From Bacillaceae bacterium JMAK1 (GTDB taxonomy: Bacteria; Bacillota; Bacilli; Bacillales; Marinococcaceae), in NCBI GenBank assembly GCA_012970285.1, contig JIBW01000006.1, positions 531,796 through 595,795 on the forward strand: a DNA stretch of 64,000 nt, in the 5' to 3' direction. A model generated the notes under the pieces. It did not search any database. It saw only the letters and a list, made by a program, of their open reading frames with translations, and was not told the DNA's origin. The position numbers and the translations under genes are program-made. Below, piece by piece: positions 45,183-53,070 of the stretch (the stretch's first letter is position 1; each line of letters begins with the position of its first letter).

Positions 45183-46367
45183 TCACAACCTTTCTGCCCC
45201 CTCGTTTCCATACCAAAGCGCAAACGAACTAATAAGTTGAACACCTGTAAAAATTGCTTCTTCACCAAATTCAACTCGTGAGCTATGTAATGACTGCCTC
45301 GTATTTTCATTGCCCTCTATATGCGTTCCGAGACGAAAGAACACACCTGGTTTTTCCGCTATATAATAAGCAAAATCTTCACTACCAAGTGATGGCTCTT
45401 CAAGTCGCACGACCTGTTCTTTTCCTAACACTTTAGCCGCGCAAGCCAAAAATTGTTCTGTCATTGCCGGATCGTTGCTCACTGTGGGTGTTCCTTGCTT
45501 TACTTCTACGGTAGCAGTGCCATTGAATGTTTTTGCCACATTCTCACTAATTCGCTTAATCGATTGAATGATCTTAACTCGACTCTGTTCATCAAGTGAA
45601 CGAATCATGCCAGACAACGCCACTCGCTCTGGAATACTATTAGGAGCTTTCCCTCCGTTGATTTTTCCAATTGTCAATACCGCTGGTCTAAGGGGAGAGA
45701 GTTCTCTTGATACAATTGTTTGCAAAGCAGATAACAGATGACCTGCAATAACAATTGGATCAACAGCATCTTCAGGGTGAGCAGCGTGACCTGATTTCCC
45801 TTTCACTTCGATGTTGATAAAATCCGAGGCAGCGGTCATGGCACCTGGTTTTAAACCGACGGTCCCTACTGGCAAGTCAGGCCACGTATGAACTCCAATG
45901 ACCGCATCTACTTCAGGGTTACTCAAGACACCGGAAGCAATGAGCGCTTTTGCCCCTGCCAAGATTTCTTCCGCTGGTTGGAACAGAAACTTAATCGTTC
46001 CAGAAATCTCTTCTTTTAAATCATGCAACACAATCGCACAACCTAAAACGACAGTTGCATGAATATCGTGACCACAGGCGTGCATCACGCCTGTATTTTG
46101 CGACGTGTACGGTAATTCAGTTTCTTCTTGAATTGGCAATGCATCAAGGTCGGCACGAATTGCTAACGCTCCACCAGGTTTCTTTCCATGAATCGTCGCT
46201 ACAATACCTGTGCCGAATGTTTCGTATGGAATGCCATAGTGACTCAGCATAGTGCAAATATAATTCGCCGTTTCAACTTCTTCAAAGCTCAGCTCAGGAA
46301 ATTGATGAATTTGACGTCTAATTGAAATCAGTTCTCCCTTTAAGTCCTCACTTAATTCTGGGATCAT
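45183..46367 (-). CDS. M20D-family amidohydrolase (hippurate/N-acyl-amino acid hydrolase type)
   Basis: 394 residues. The metal-binding motifs are HACGHDIHAT and FQPAEE, with IGVHTWPDLPVGTVG and SLGSEDFAYY as in the M20D subfamily. It cleaves N-acyl, or in this context perhaps gamma-glutamyl-type, amides in the cytosol. The ATG at 46367 follows GAGGGTGG; a GTG three codons earlier is possible. Second gene of the operon with a GS-like ligase and an Fe-type dehydrogenase, which suggests degradation of an amine or N-acyl compound. Confidence 0.9.
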   Translation of the reverse strand: MIPELSEDLKGELISIRRQIHQFPELSFEEVETANYICTMLSHYGIPYETFGTGIVATIHGKKPGGALAIRADLDALPIQEETELPYTSQNTGVMHACGHDIHATVVLGCAIVLHDLKEEISGTIKFLFQPAEEILAGAKALIASGVLSNPEVDAVIGVHTWPDLPVGTVGLKPGAMTAASDFINIEVKGKSGHAAHPEDAVDPIVIAGHLLSALQTIVSRELSPLRPAVLTIGKINGGKAPNSIPERVALSGMIRSLDEQSRVKIIQSIKRISENVAKTFNGTATVEVKQGTPTVSNDPAMTEQFLACAAKVLGKEQVVRLEEPSLGSEDFAYYIAEKPGVFFRLGTHIEGNENTRQSLHSSRVEFGEEAIFTGVQLISSFALWYGNEGAERL

Positions 46368-46385
46368 CGCTACCACCCTCGCCCA

Positions 46386-47777
46386 TTAACACTGCTCAAA
46401 GTTCCGTTTAATCTCAAGTTCAGATACATATTTGTTATGCTGTTCTTGTTCAACAATTGCCGTGTGTAAATAGTGCATGGCAACATCTTCTCCTAATACT
46501 TCTTGGACGATTGTACTGTTCTTCCAACAATCAATTGCTTCGTACAACGTCCCAGGGATTTGAGAAACTTCTTCGGATAAATACGCATTCCCGACATGTT
46601 CCTTACTTAATGGCAATTTCTGCTCAAGACCCTTTAGCCCAGCGCCAAGCATTGCTGAATAAGCCAAGTACGGATTAAAGTCTGCACCTGGAATTCGATT
46701 CTCAATACGCATTGCTTTGCCTTCCCCAACAATTCGGTAACCAGAAGAGCGGTTGTCTCGACTCCAGACGATATTTGTAGGAGCCCAGCTATCAGGAACG
46801 AACCTCTTGTATGAATTTACATAAGGCGCATAAAACAACGAAAAATCCTTCGTATACGCAAGAATTCCAGCTAAGAAATGTTGCATCGTTTCGGACATTC
46901 CGTTCGCTTCATTTTTATCGTAAAAGTAGTTAGTCGCCCCTGATTCGTCACTTACACTTAAATGAATATGACCGCTTGATCCCGTCCAGTCATGGTGGGG
47001 TTTGGCCATAAAAGTTAGGGCATAATCTTGTTGAATTGCCATCTCTTTCATCCCATGCTTTAACAAAATATGACGATCTGCTGACGTTAACGCATCGCTA
47101 TACTTCACATTAATTTCGTGTTGCCCGATATGCGCTTCACCTTTCGACGATTCAATGGGAACCCCTGCTTTTGTCATCATGTTGCGAACGTGACGATAAA
47201 ATGGTTCATTTTTGGATCCTTGAAGCAAACTATAATCTTCATTAAATTGACCAGCAACTTGTAAATCTCGATACTCTTTCTTAAACGCCGATTCAAAACT
47301 TTCATTAAACAAGTAGAACTCTAATTCACTAACCATTTTTGGGAAAAGACCTTTATCATTCGCCCGTTCAATTTGCTTTTTTAAAATTGACCTCGGTGAA
47401 ATCGACACGTCGTTACGCTCTTCATCGACTACATCTGCAAAAACTAACGCTGTCTTCTCTAACCAAGGCAACACCCTTAACGTTGTCCAATCAGGTTCTG
47501 CGGTCCAATCCCCATAACCTGTTTCCCAACTCATATAGGAGTATCCTTCGATCGTATTTAAATCAAGATCTGTACCGAGTAAATACGTACAAAACTTGGA
47601 TCCGTCTACTAACTCGTTCTCTAAACAATAGTCTGCAGTTAATCGCTTCCCCATCAGCCTCCCTTGGATGTCGACGAAGCCAACGACGAGTGTATCCAGT
47701 TCACCTATTTTCATCATTTCAAATAATTGTTGCCGCTCAATAGAGCCATATGTACCTGCTACATCTACGTTATTCAA
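46386..47777 (-). CDS. Glutamine synthetase-family ligase (PuuA-like)
   Basis: 463 residues of the glutamine-synthetase fold. SELEFYLF carries the metal-binding glutamates, EAHIGQHEINV the next set, and GSSGHIHLSV the ATP-binding histidine. NSYKRFVPDSWAPTN and RIENRIPGADFNPYLA complete the active site. The length and sequence fit the gamma-glutamylpolyamine/gamma-glutamylamide synthetase branch rather than GlnA. TTG start nine bases after AAGGAGG. First gene of an operon with an amidohydrolase and a dehydrogenase, so it probably glutamylates an amine for catabolism. Confidence 0.88.
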   Translation of the reverse strand: MNNVDVAGTYGSIERQQLFEMMKIGELDTLVVGFVDIQGRLMGKRLTADYCLENELVDGSKFCTYLLGTDLDLNTIEGYSYMSWETGYGDWTAEPDWTTLRVLPWLEKTALVFADVVDEERNDVSISPRSILKKQIERANDKGLFPKMVSELEFYLFNESFESAFKKEYRDLQVAGQFNEDYSLLQGSKNEPFYRHVRNMMTKAGVPIESSKGEAHIGQHEINVKYSDALTSADRHILLKHGMKEMAIQQDYALTFMAKPHHDWTGSSGHIHLSVSDESGATNYFYDKNEANGMSETMQHFLAGILAYTKDFSLFYAPYVNSYKRFVPDSWAPTNIVWSRDNRSSGYRIVGEGKAMRIENRIPGADFNPYLAYSAMLGAGLKGLEQKLPLSKEHVGNAYLSEEVSQIPGTLYEAIDCWKNSTIVQEVLGEDVAMHYLHTAIVEQEQHNKYVSELEIKRNFEQC

Positions 47778-47880
47778 AGATCAACGCCTCCTTTTTAAGC
47801 ACCTTCATGCTTTTTTAGTAGTTCTTCATAGAAGAGGAGACAACCTCTAATTATTTAAATAATCTTTTTATTTAACTTCA

Positions 47881-47926
47881 TAAAAAAACATGTAGGGAAC
47901 GACCGTTTTCGTTCCTTACATGTTTT
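47881..47926 (-). terminator. Rho-independent terminator
   Basis: ACATGTAAGGAACGA pairs with TCGTTCCCTACATGT (one mismatch) and is followed on the minus strand by TTTTTTTATG. It ends the VOC gene and separates it from the GS operon. Confidence 0.85.
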
Positions 47927-47929
47927 TGC

Positions 47930-48325
47930 TTACGTTACATTTAATTGCCACGAGACACCAAAACGATCATTCAACCAAGCAAACTTCGTACTAAAACCAT
48001 AATTGTCTGGAGGCATCATCGTCATTCCGTCTTCACTCAATTGATCGTACAGTTGATTAAATTCTTCTAGGCTATCACACGTGATATAAATAGAGAATGA
48101 AGGTGTAAAGTCAAATCCGTGAGAGATGTCACTATCGATACACATAAACTCTTGATCTTTAATACGAAACGTCGCTTGCATGACCGTACCTTCCCGCTCT
48201 GGTTGATCCGAACCGTATCGTGTAATTGTTCGTATTTGTGCATCTTCAAACAAATCAACATACGTATTAATCGCTCGTTCTGCGACCCCACCTTGAAACA
48301 TTAAAAACGGCGTTGCTTTTTTCAT
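47930..48325 (-). CDS. VOC-superfamily protein (PhnB/YjdN-like)
   Basis: 131 residues with a single glyoxalase-like fold: ATPFLMFQGGVAERAINTY at the start, EFMCIDSDISHGFDFTPSFSIYI in the middle, and KFAWLNDRFGVSWQLN at the end. This is the 3-demethylubiquinone-9-methyltransferase-like/PhnB layout, in which the metal site is usually absent. Function unknown. The ATG at 48325 follows AGTAGGTG. Confidence 0.85.
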   Translation of the reverse strand: MKKATPFLMFQGGVAERAINTYVDLFEDAQIRTITRYGSDQPEREGTVMQATFRIKDQEFMCIDSDISHGFDFTPSFSIYITCDSLEEFNQLYDQLSEDGMTMMPPDNYGFSTKFAWLNDRFGVSWQLNVT

Positions 48326-48484
48326 TTCAAACACCTACTTTCAATAAGTAACTACGATTACCGCTGACCATGTGCATCCGTTCGTTTATAAGTATACTTT
48401 ATTAGATGCTATGATAAACACGCATCACAACAATTGATAACAGTTCGGTATACTAAAGCTATGTAACGAGACTGGGGGGCTTCT

Positions 48485-49402
48485 ATGTTTTTTTCCATCA
48501 TGACATCCGTAATTTTACCGATTTTACTTCTTGTGCTTGTCGGTGCTTTTCTTCAGAAGAAGTTTTCCATGAACTTATCACACTTATCCAAGCTACTTAC
48601 GTATTGCTTACTGCCTGCTGCTGTTTTTTTAAACCTTTATCTCGTCGAACTTGATGCACGGTTACTGAGCCAATTGATCGTCTATTTATTTCTTTTTTCA
48701 CTCGCAACGGTTATGTTTAGTCAGCTATTATCTAAACTGCTAAACTTACAATCAGGAGAGAAAGCTGCTCTAAACAACAGTATTACACTCATGAATTCCG
48801 GTAACTACGGACTTCCAGTCAGCCAGCTCGTATTTAGTGGACAGCCAATTGGAATCACCGTTCAAATTTTCGTACTCGTATTTCAAAATATTTTGACCTA
48901 TTCCTATGGATTATATAATTTACTCGCTGCTTCTAAATCGCTTGTAGACATTGTGAAAGCATTTGTGAGAATGCCTGTGATTTATGCAGTACTGTTCGGG
49001 TTGTTGTTGCAGTTTTTGAACGTTACTCTTCCTGATTTTATGATGGTACCCATTGAACATCTTGCGAATGGATTCGTTGCGCTTGCGCTTTTATTGCTCG
49101 GTGCACAGCTATCTTCAATTTCCATACGTTACTTCCATCGCGTCATAACGTGGGCACTCTTAGGGAGACTGATTGCGGGTCCTATGATTGCCTTGTTACT
49201 CATTTCCATTCTTGGAATTAGTGGTGTTATTGCCCAGTCTTTATTTATTGCAAGCTCATTTCCAACATCAAGAAATACTTCATCACTTGCACTAGAGTAT
49301 AACGTTGAGCCGCAACTACATGCTCAAATTGTACTCTATTCTACGCTACTAAGCATTTTGACCGTTAGTTTTACGATCTTTCTTTCAACAATACTCTTTT
49401 GA
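48485..49402 (+). CDS. AEC-family transporter
   Basis: 305 residues, about ten helices. LMNSGNYGLPVSQLVFSG is the AEC midpoint motif, and SFPTSRNTSSLALEYN the C-terminal one. It is closer in plan to the malate-type permeases than to the two AEC proteins near 33-36 kb. ATG eight bases after a run of six G. Monocistronic. Substrate not readable. Confidence 0.88.
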   Translation: MFFSIMTSVILPILLLVLVGAFLQKKFSMNLSHLSKLLTYCLLPAAVFLNLYLVELDARLLSQLIVYLFLFSLATVMFSQLLSKLLNLQSGEKAALNNSITLMNSGNYGLPVSQLVFSGQPIGITVQIFVLVFQNILTYSYGLYNLLAASKSLVDIVKAFVRMPVIYAVLFGLLLQFLNVTLPDFMMVPIEHLANGFVALALLLLGAQLSSISIRYFHRVITWALLGRLIAGPMIALLLISILGISGVIAQSLFIASSFPTSRNTSSLALEYNVEPQLHAQIVLYSTLLSILTVSFTIFLSTILF

Positions 49403-49506
49403 TTACGTCAATGCCAATTTGTGAACAATGAAACGAAAGACTCGTCTGCTGAATTAAAGCAATTACAATTTACAATCAGACATACTTAAAGAAAAGAGGA
49501 CCTTTA

Positions 49507-50352
49507 ATGAACTTCCATAATGAAACTACGGTTCACGTTTCACACGTATCGCTAAATGTGACCACTCTTGATCGTTCAATCTCGTTTTATGAGAAAGTCA
49601 TAGGCTTACATACTCTCAAAAAGGAGGACAACGTTGCGCAATTAAGCGCAGACGGGAAAACCCCTCTCCTCGAACTTCATCAACCGACCCATGGACAACC
49701 AAAAGAGCCTCGAACGACTGGCTTGTATCATTTTGCCTTGTTACTCCCTACACGTATGGACCTTGCTCGAATCGTTCTACACTTTCAGCAAATTGGCTTG
49801 CCGATTGCTTCGTCCGATCATCTCGTTAGCGAAGCGATATATTTTAATGATCCTGACGGAAACGGCATTGAAATCTACACAGATCGAGACCCTAAACAAT
49901 GGACATGGCACGACGGTCTCGTTCATATGACGGTTGATCCACTTGATTTTAAAGATTTACTTAAAAATGTAGAGCCCTCTACTTGGAACGCCGCTCCTAC
50001 GAACACGAAAATGGGACACCTTCACTTACACGTTTCAAATTTGCCAGAAACAGAAACCTTTTACACCGAAGGTTTAGGGCTAAACGTAGTTTCTCGCTTT
50101 TCTAACCAAGCACTTTTTATCTCTGACAATGGATATCATCACCACCTAGGATTAAATGTTTGGAATGGCGTTGGTGCGAAGCCACCAAGCCCACACAGTG
50201 CTGGGCTTCGATTCTTTACACTTACTCTGCCTAATGAACAAACACGCCAGACTATTATTGAGCGACTAAAACGGTTAAATGTTACGGTGAGCGATGACTT
50301 TATCGTCGCTGATCCTTCTAACAATAAATTCCTCCTACATGTTAATTCCTAA
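49507..50352 (+). CDS. Two-domain VOC protein (catechol-2,3-dioxygenase-like, CatE/YfiE type)
   Basis: 281 residues made of two glyoxalase-fold repeats. HVSLNVTTLDRSISFYEKVIGL opens the first half, and GHLHLHVSNLPETETFYTEGLGL the second at about residue 166. NDPDGNGIEIYTDRD carries a metal-ligand Glu. It resembles Bacillus CatE (YfiE), an Fe-dependent extradiol-type dioxygenase. Start preceded by AAGAGGA. A strong terminator follows. Confidence 0.85.
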   Translation: MNFHNETTVHVSHVSLNVTTLDRSISFYEKVIGLHTLKKEDNVAQLSADGKTPLLELHQPTHGQPKEPRTTGLYHFALLLPTRMDLARIVLHFQQIGLPIASSDHLVSEAIYFNDPDGNGIEIYTDRDPKQWTWHDGLVHMTVDPLDFKDLLKNVEPSTWNAAPTNTKMGHLHLHVSNLPETETFYTEGLGLNVVSRFSNQALFISDNGYHHHLGLNVWNGVGAKPPSPHSAGLRFFTLTLPNEQTRQTIIERLKRLNVTVSDDFIVADPSNNKFLLHVNS

Positions 50353-50387
50353 AAAACGCACACCGTCTTGAGACGGTGTGCGTTTTT
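50352..50387 (+). terminator. Bidirectional terminator
   Basis: A perfect 16-bp stem, AAAAACGCACACCGTC and its complement, around TTGA. The A and T runs at either end make it work for the VOC gene and the convergent CAP gene. Confidence 0.92.
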
Positions 50388-50390
50388 AGA

Positions 50391-51512
50391 TTAGCGATAG
50401 AACTTCTCAGTAAAGTACGGTTGGTTTTCTTCGTTTAACGCAACACCTACACCTAAGCGTTCAAACTGACCTTCTAGTATATTTTCCCGGTGTCCGAGTG
50501 AGTTCATCAACCCTTCGTGAGCAAAAATACTGCTCGCTTGACCATACGCTAGATTTTCACCGGCTCGTGTAAATGAGATGTTATCTTCTTCCATTCGATC
50601 AAATGGTGTCTGTCCTGCTTGATTATTGTGATCGAAGTATTCATGTTCTGCCATATCTTCACTATGATCTCGAGCCGTTCCCCGAACGTCCTCACTCCAC
50701 GTTAACGGACTTAGCCCATGCTGCACTCGTGCAGCATTCGTCAAGTCAAAAAGTTGATACTCGAAGCCTTCAATTAGTTCTTGGCTTTCTCCCGCATAAA
50801 ATTCACTTCTTTGTTGTTCTAAGCTTTCATCAATGATTTGAATAGCCGTTACAGTCTGTTCTTCATGTTGATCATAAAAGATCGTAACAAACGATCCGTC
50901 AAGTTCATAAATGTCATATTCACCGTTACTATTAATTTGATAACGCATGAGCCCTTTTGTCATCACTTCAAGTGGTTCACCTAACGCATCTTGGACGCTT
51001 TGTCTCGGGCTGCCATGTTCAATACCAAATTCCGAAGTGACAAGTTCTTGGTTCGTGAACAACGCTCTGACTTGATCTTGGTCGTCGTAAGAAACCATTA
51101 TGAATTGATGATAATTTTCATGGTAAGCTTCCCAATCTACACCGTAGTCATTTAACGTTGCTCGCTGGACCTCTCCTACCTCTTCTTCAACGTCTTCTCT
51201 TACATCGCCAAGCTCAATATTATGAACTGCAAATTGTTGAGTGCCTGGCTCATCTAATTCAGGAAGGTTAGGCTCCGTTCGTTCCTGTTCCTCCTGTTCA
51301 ATATCAAACGGCAAAATAGCCGATAACCAGTCATTAAATGATTCCATTACTTCATACAAGTTCAAGTCACCAATCCATGATTCAATGGCCGCATCTAGCC
51401 GCTGCCATACGGACTCCTCCTCTTGTGTCGATGCATAGACTGAACCGTTCGTGACTAGAATCATACTAATAATTACCGTGCCTACTATTTTATTCAATGC
51501 AACACGCTCCAT
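50391..51512 (-). CDS. Secreted CAP-domain protein with CAP-associated N-terminal domain (YlbC-like)
   Basis: 373 residues: a signal peptide (about 1-28), an acidic linker, a CAP-associated N-terminal domain with GSPRQSVQDALGEP and FVTIFYDQHEEQTVTAIQI (about 155-235), and a CAP/SCP domain from about 250. That domain has NAARVQHGLSPLTWS, DMAEHEYFDHN, GENLAYG and GHRENILEG. It is close in plan to Bacillus YlbC. The function of bacterial CAP proteins is not settled; the NEFD-type acidic composition fits an extracellular protein. ATG at 51512 has AGGA only three bases away; a TTG five codons in (51497) behind GGAG is an alternative. Confidence 0.85.
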   Translation of the reverse strand: MERVALNKIVGTVIISMILVTNGSVYASTQEEESVWQRLDAAIESWIGDLNLYEVMESFNDWLSAILPFDIEQEEQERTEPNLPELDEPGTQQFAVHNIELGDVREDVEEEVGEVQRATLNDYGVDWEAYHENYHQFIMVSYDDQDQVRALFTNQELVTSEFGIEHGSPRQSVQDALGEPLEVMTKGLMRYQINSNGEYDIYELDGSFVTIFYDQHEEQTVTAIQIIDESLEQQRSEFYAGESQELIEGFEYQLFDLTNAARVQHGLSPLTWSEDVRGTARDHSEDMAEHEYFDHNNQAGQTPFDRMEEDNISFTRAGENLAYGQASSIFAHEGLMNSLGHRENILEGQFERLGVGVALNEENQPYFTEKFYR

Positions 51513-51838
51513 ACATCCTGACGTCGTATCTTACATCGTAGCCTTACTCTATTTATTTTAAAATACGACTGACAAAAAATTAAGTGATACATCTTGTAAA
51601 ATCGATTCCTTACATCGAAAGGGTTTTACTTTTTCATCTAGAATCTTTGAAAAAGAAACAGTTTCAATGACTAGTAGGTGACTCTTAAGGAAAAGCTGTA
51701 AGATAGAGAACTGACTTAAGAGATGCGCTAAAAAGTACGATCAGAACGTAATCGTACAGTTTATTTGCTTATAAATGAGCGATTGGACTCCTCTTACACA
51801 TCACTACAATAACATGTGTGAAAACTCCATACGCTCAC

Positions 51839-51867
51839 TTGAATAAGAACATACGTTCCTATATACT
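51839..51867 (+). promoter_or_regulatory. SOS promoter with LexA/DinR box between -35 and -10
   Basis: TTGAAT (51839-51844) and TATACT (51862-51867) have exactly 17 bases between them. GAACATACGTTC at 51847-51858 is a GAAC-N4-GTTC DinR/LexA operator lying wholly inside that spacer, where bound repressor would block RNA polymerase. It drives the YolD-like gene. In the rest of the 51513-51838 gap the only structure seen is GTACGAT...ATCGTAC at 51736-51758. Confidence 0.8.
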
Positions 51868-51902
51868 ATAAATAACGTAGACGTCCATCCGGAGGTGGTT
51901 TG

Positions 51903-52151
51903 GTGTTATATGCAGAACCTAAAGTTAGCGCAAGGGAATGGAGAATAATCGCTAAAACACTCGTGAACGGAAGAACGCAACAGGTCGATACGAAGCTAAC
52001 TTATTATGATGGTGTGAAACAAACGGTTACTGGAAAGGTCATCGATTGTAACAATACCGATCAAGTTGTCATCATTGACGATGGCGATCGATTTCATATC
52101 ATTCCTTACCGCCATATTATGTTGGCAGCCTTAACCGTCAATGAAGAATGA
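51903..52151 (+). CDS. YolD-like protein
   Basis: 82 residues. LTYYDGVKQTVTGKVIDCN and FHIIPYRHIMLAAL match the C-terminal beta-rich core of YolD-like proteins, which in Bacillus are SOS-induced and usually sit ahead of a Y-family DNA polymerase gene (UvrX/YqjW). Here the gene is alone and shorter than the family's usual 100-110 residues. GTG start seven bases after GGAGG; a TTG one codon earlier is possible. A strong terminator follows. Confidence 0.75.
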   Translation: MLYAEPKVSAREWRIIAKTLVNGRTQQVDTKLTYYDGVKQTVTGKVIDCNNTDQVVIIDDGDRFHIIPYRHIMLAALTVNEE

Positions 52152-52180
52152 CAGTAAGTTCAGCGGACTTACTGTCATTC
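52146..52180 (+). terminator. Bidirectional terminator
   Basis: GAATGACAGTAAGT and its perfect complement around TCAGCGG, then TTTGTG. Lies between the YolD-like gene and the convergent SMR pair. Confidence 0.85.
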
Positions 52181-52195
52181 TTTGTGTTAACGTTT

Positions 52196-52510
52196 CTAAG
52201 AAACAGCCTTTAAGCCTGTCACTCCGATGACGATGATCACAACACTTATGATTCTTCCTATGCTCTTTGATTCATTAAAAAACGCCATATTCACGACTAC
52301 TGCTGCTGCCGTACCAATGCCAATCCACACTGCGTATGCCACACTCATCTGTAGATAGTTAAATGATGCATATAAGAAGATAAATGAACCGCCAAATCCA
52401 CCGAAGAATAACACTGCATTTTGAATCGTTTTATTCGAACTAAACTTCTTTAATCCTATAACACCAGCTACTTCTAGAATGGCTGCAATGCTAACGTATA
52501 ACCAACCCAT
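52196..52510 (-). CDS. SMR-family transporter, second subunit of a pair
   Basis: 104 residues, four helices. Glu13 in helix 1 (SIAAILEVAGVIGLKK) is the membrane-embedded acidic residue that SMR proteins use for proton/substrate exchange. VAYAVWIGIGTAAAVVVN is the helix-3 signature. It starts two bases after the other SMR gene, so the two form a heterodimer of the YvdS/YvdR or YkkC/YkkD kind, exporting cationic compounds or guanidinium. Confidence 0.92.
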   Translation of the reverse strand: MGWLYVSIAAILEVAGVIGLKKFSSNKTIQNAVLFFGGFGGSFIFLYASFNYLQMSVAYAVWIGIGTAAAVVVNMAFFNESKSIGRIISVVIIVIGVTGLKAVS

Positions 52511-52511
52511 G

Positions 52512-52850
52512 TTACACCGCCCCTTTTGCTTCAGAACTTTGGTCCGCGAGCTTCAACGTAATAACCCCTATAACGAGTAAAGCCATAAACATTCCTTTTA
52601 ACACGCTAAATGCACCACCAAATATAAATAGATCCATAAGTGCCGTACCTACAGTCCCTGCTGCTGCAAAAATTGCATAAACCGTTCCTGTTGGTAACCC
52701 TTCACACGCTTTGGCTAAGAAATAGAAATCCACGATAATAATTGGGATGATAATAGCCCAATGCCACCATTCACTTGCCACATTAAACCCAAACACCCAA
52801 AACAGCTCAAAGATACATGTTAAGATGACATACATCCAAGATTTACTCAT
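52512..52850 (-). CDS. SMR-family transporter, first subunit of a pair
   Basis: 112 residues, four helices, with Glu15 in helix 1 (YVILTCIFELFWVFGFN) and GTVYAIFAAAGTVGTALMD in helix 3. The GTVYAIF pattern fits the YkkC/SugE-like or YvdR branch. ATG preceded by AAAGGGGGAG. No guanidine riboswitch precedes the pair; two TGACTG-type palindromes do, pointing to a TetR-type repressor encoded elsewhere. Confidence 0.92.
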   Translation of the reverse strand: MSKSWMYVILTCIFELFWVFGFNVASEWWHWAIIIPIIIVDFYFLAKACEGLPTGTVYAIFAAAGTVGTALMDLFIFGGAFSVLKGMFMALLVIGVITLKLADQSSEAKGAV

Positions 52851-52877
52851 GACATACTCCCCCTTTATAAATAAATG

Positions 52878-52894
52878 AATGACTGTCAGTCATT
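52878..52894. promoter_or_regulatory. 17-bp perfect palindrome, SMR operator candidate
   Basis: AATGACTG T CAGTCATT, in the 5' leader of the SMR pair, 28 bases before the start codon. Symmetry and size are those of TetR-family operators. Confidence 0.6.
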
Positions 52895-52949
52895 TTAATA
52901 TCAAATAAAAAACCGTTCAACACAGCTCAAATCGTCACTACTTTTATAA

Positions 52950-52970
52950 TATGACTGAATGTCATTCATA
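52950..52970. promoter_or_regulatory. Second, imperfect copy of the SMR operator
   Basis: TATGACTGAATGTCATTCATA repeats the TGACTG/GTCA pattern of the first site about 56 bases further upstream and overlaps the probable promoter (TATTAT on the minus strand). Confidence 0.5.
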
Positions 52971-53029
52971 TTTAGTATACCTCAAAGATGACGATTGTCA
53001 ACTCCTGTTACCAACCCTACACAAAGTAA

Positions 53030-53059
53030 GAGAACGAGCTGAATGATCTGCTCATTCTC
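53030..53059 (-). terminator. Terminator of the amidase gene
   Basis: GAGAACGAGC and GCTCATTCTC form a 10-bp stem with one mismatch; TTACTTTG follows on the minus strand. Confidence 0.5.
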
Positions 53060-53070
53060 CTATTTACCAC

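Noticed and set aside
52851..52990. Possible guanidine-I (ykkC) riboswitch ahead of the SMR pair
   Set aside because: None of the conserved aptamer pieces is present; the leader instead holds protein-type palindromes.
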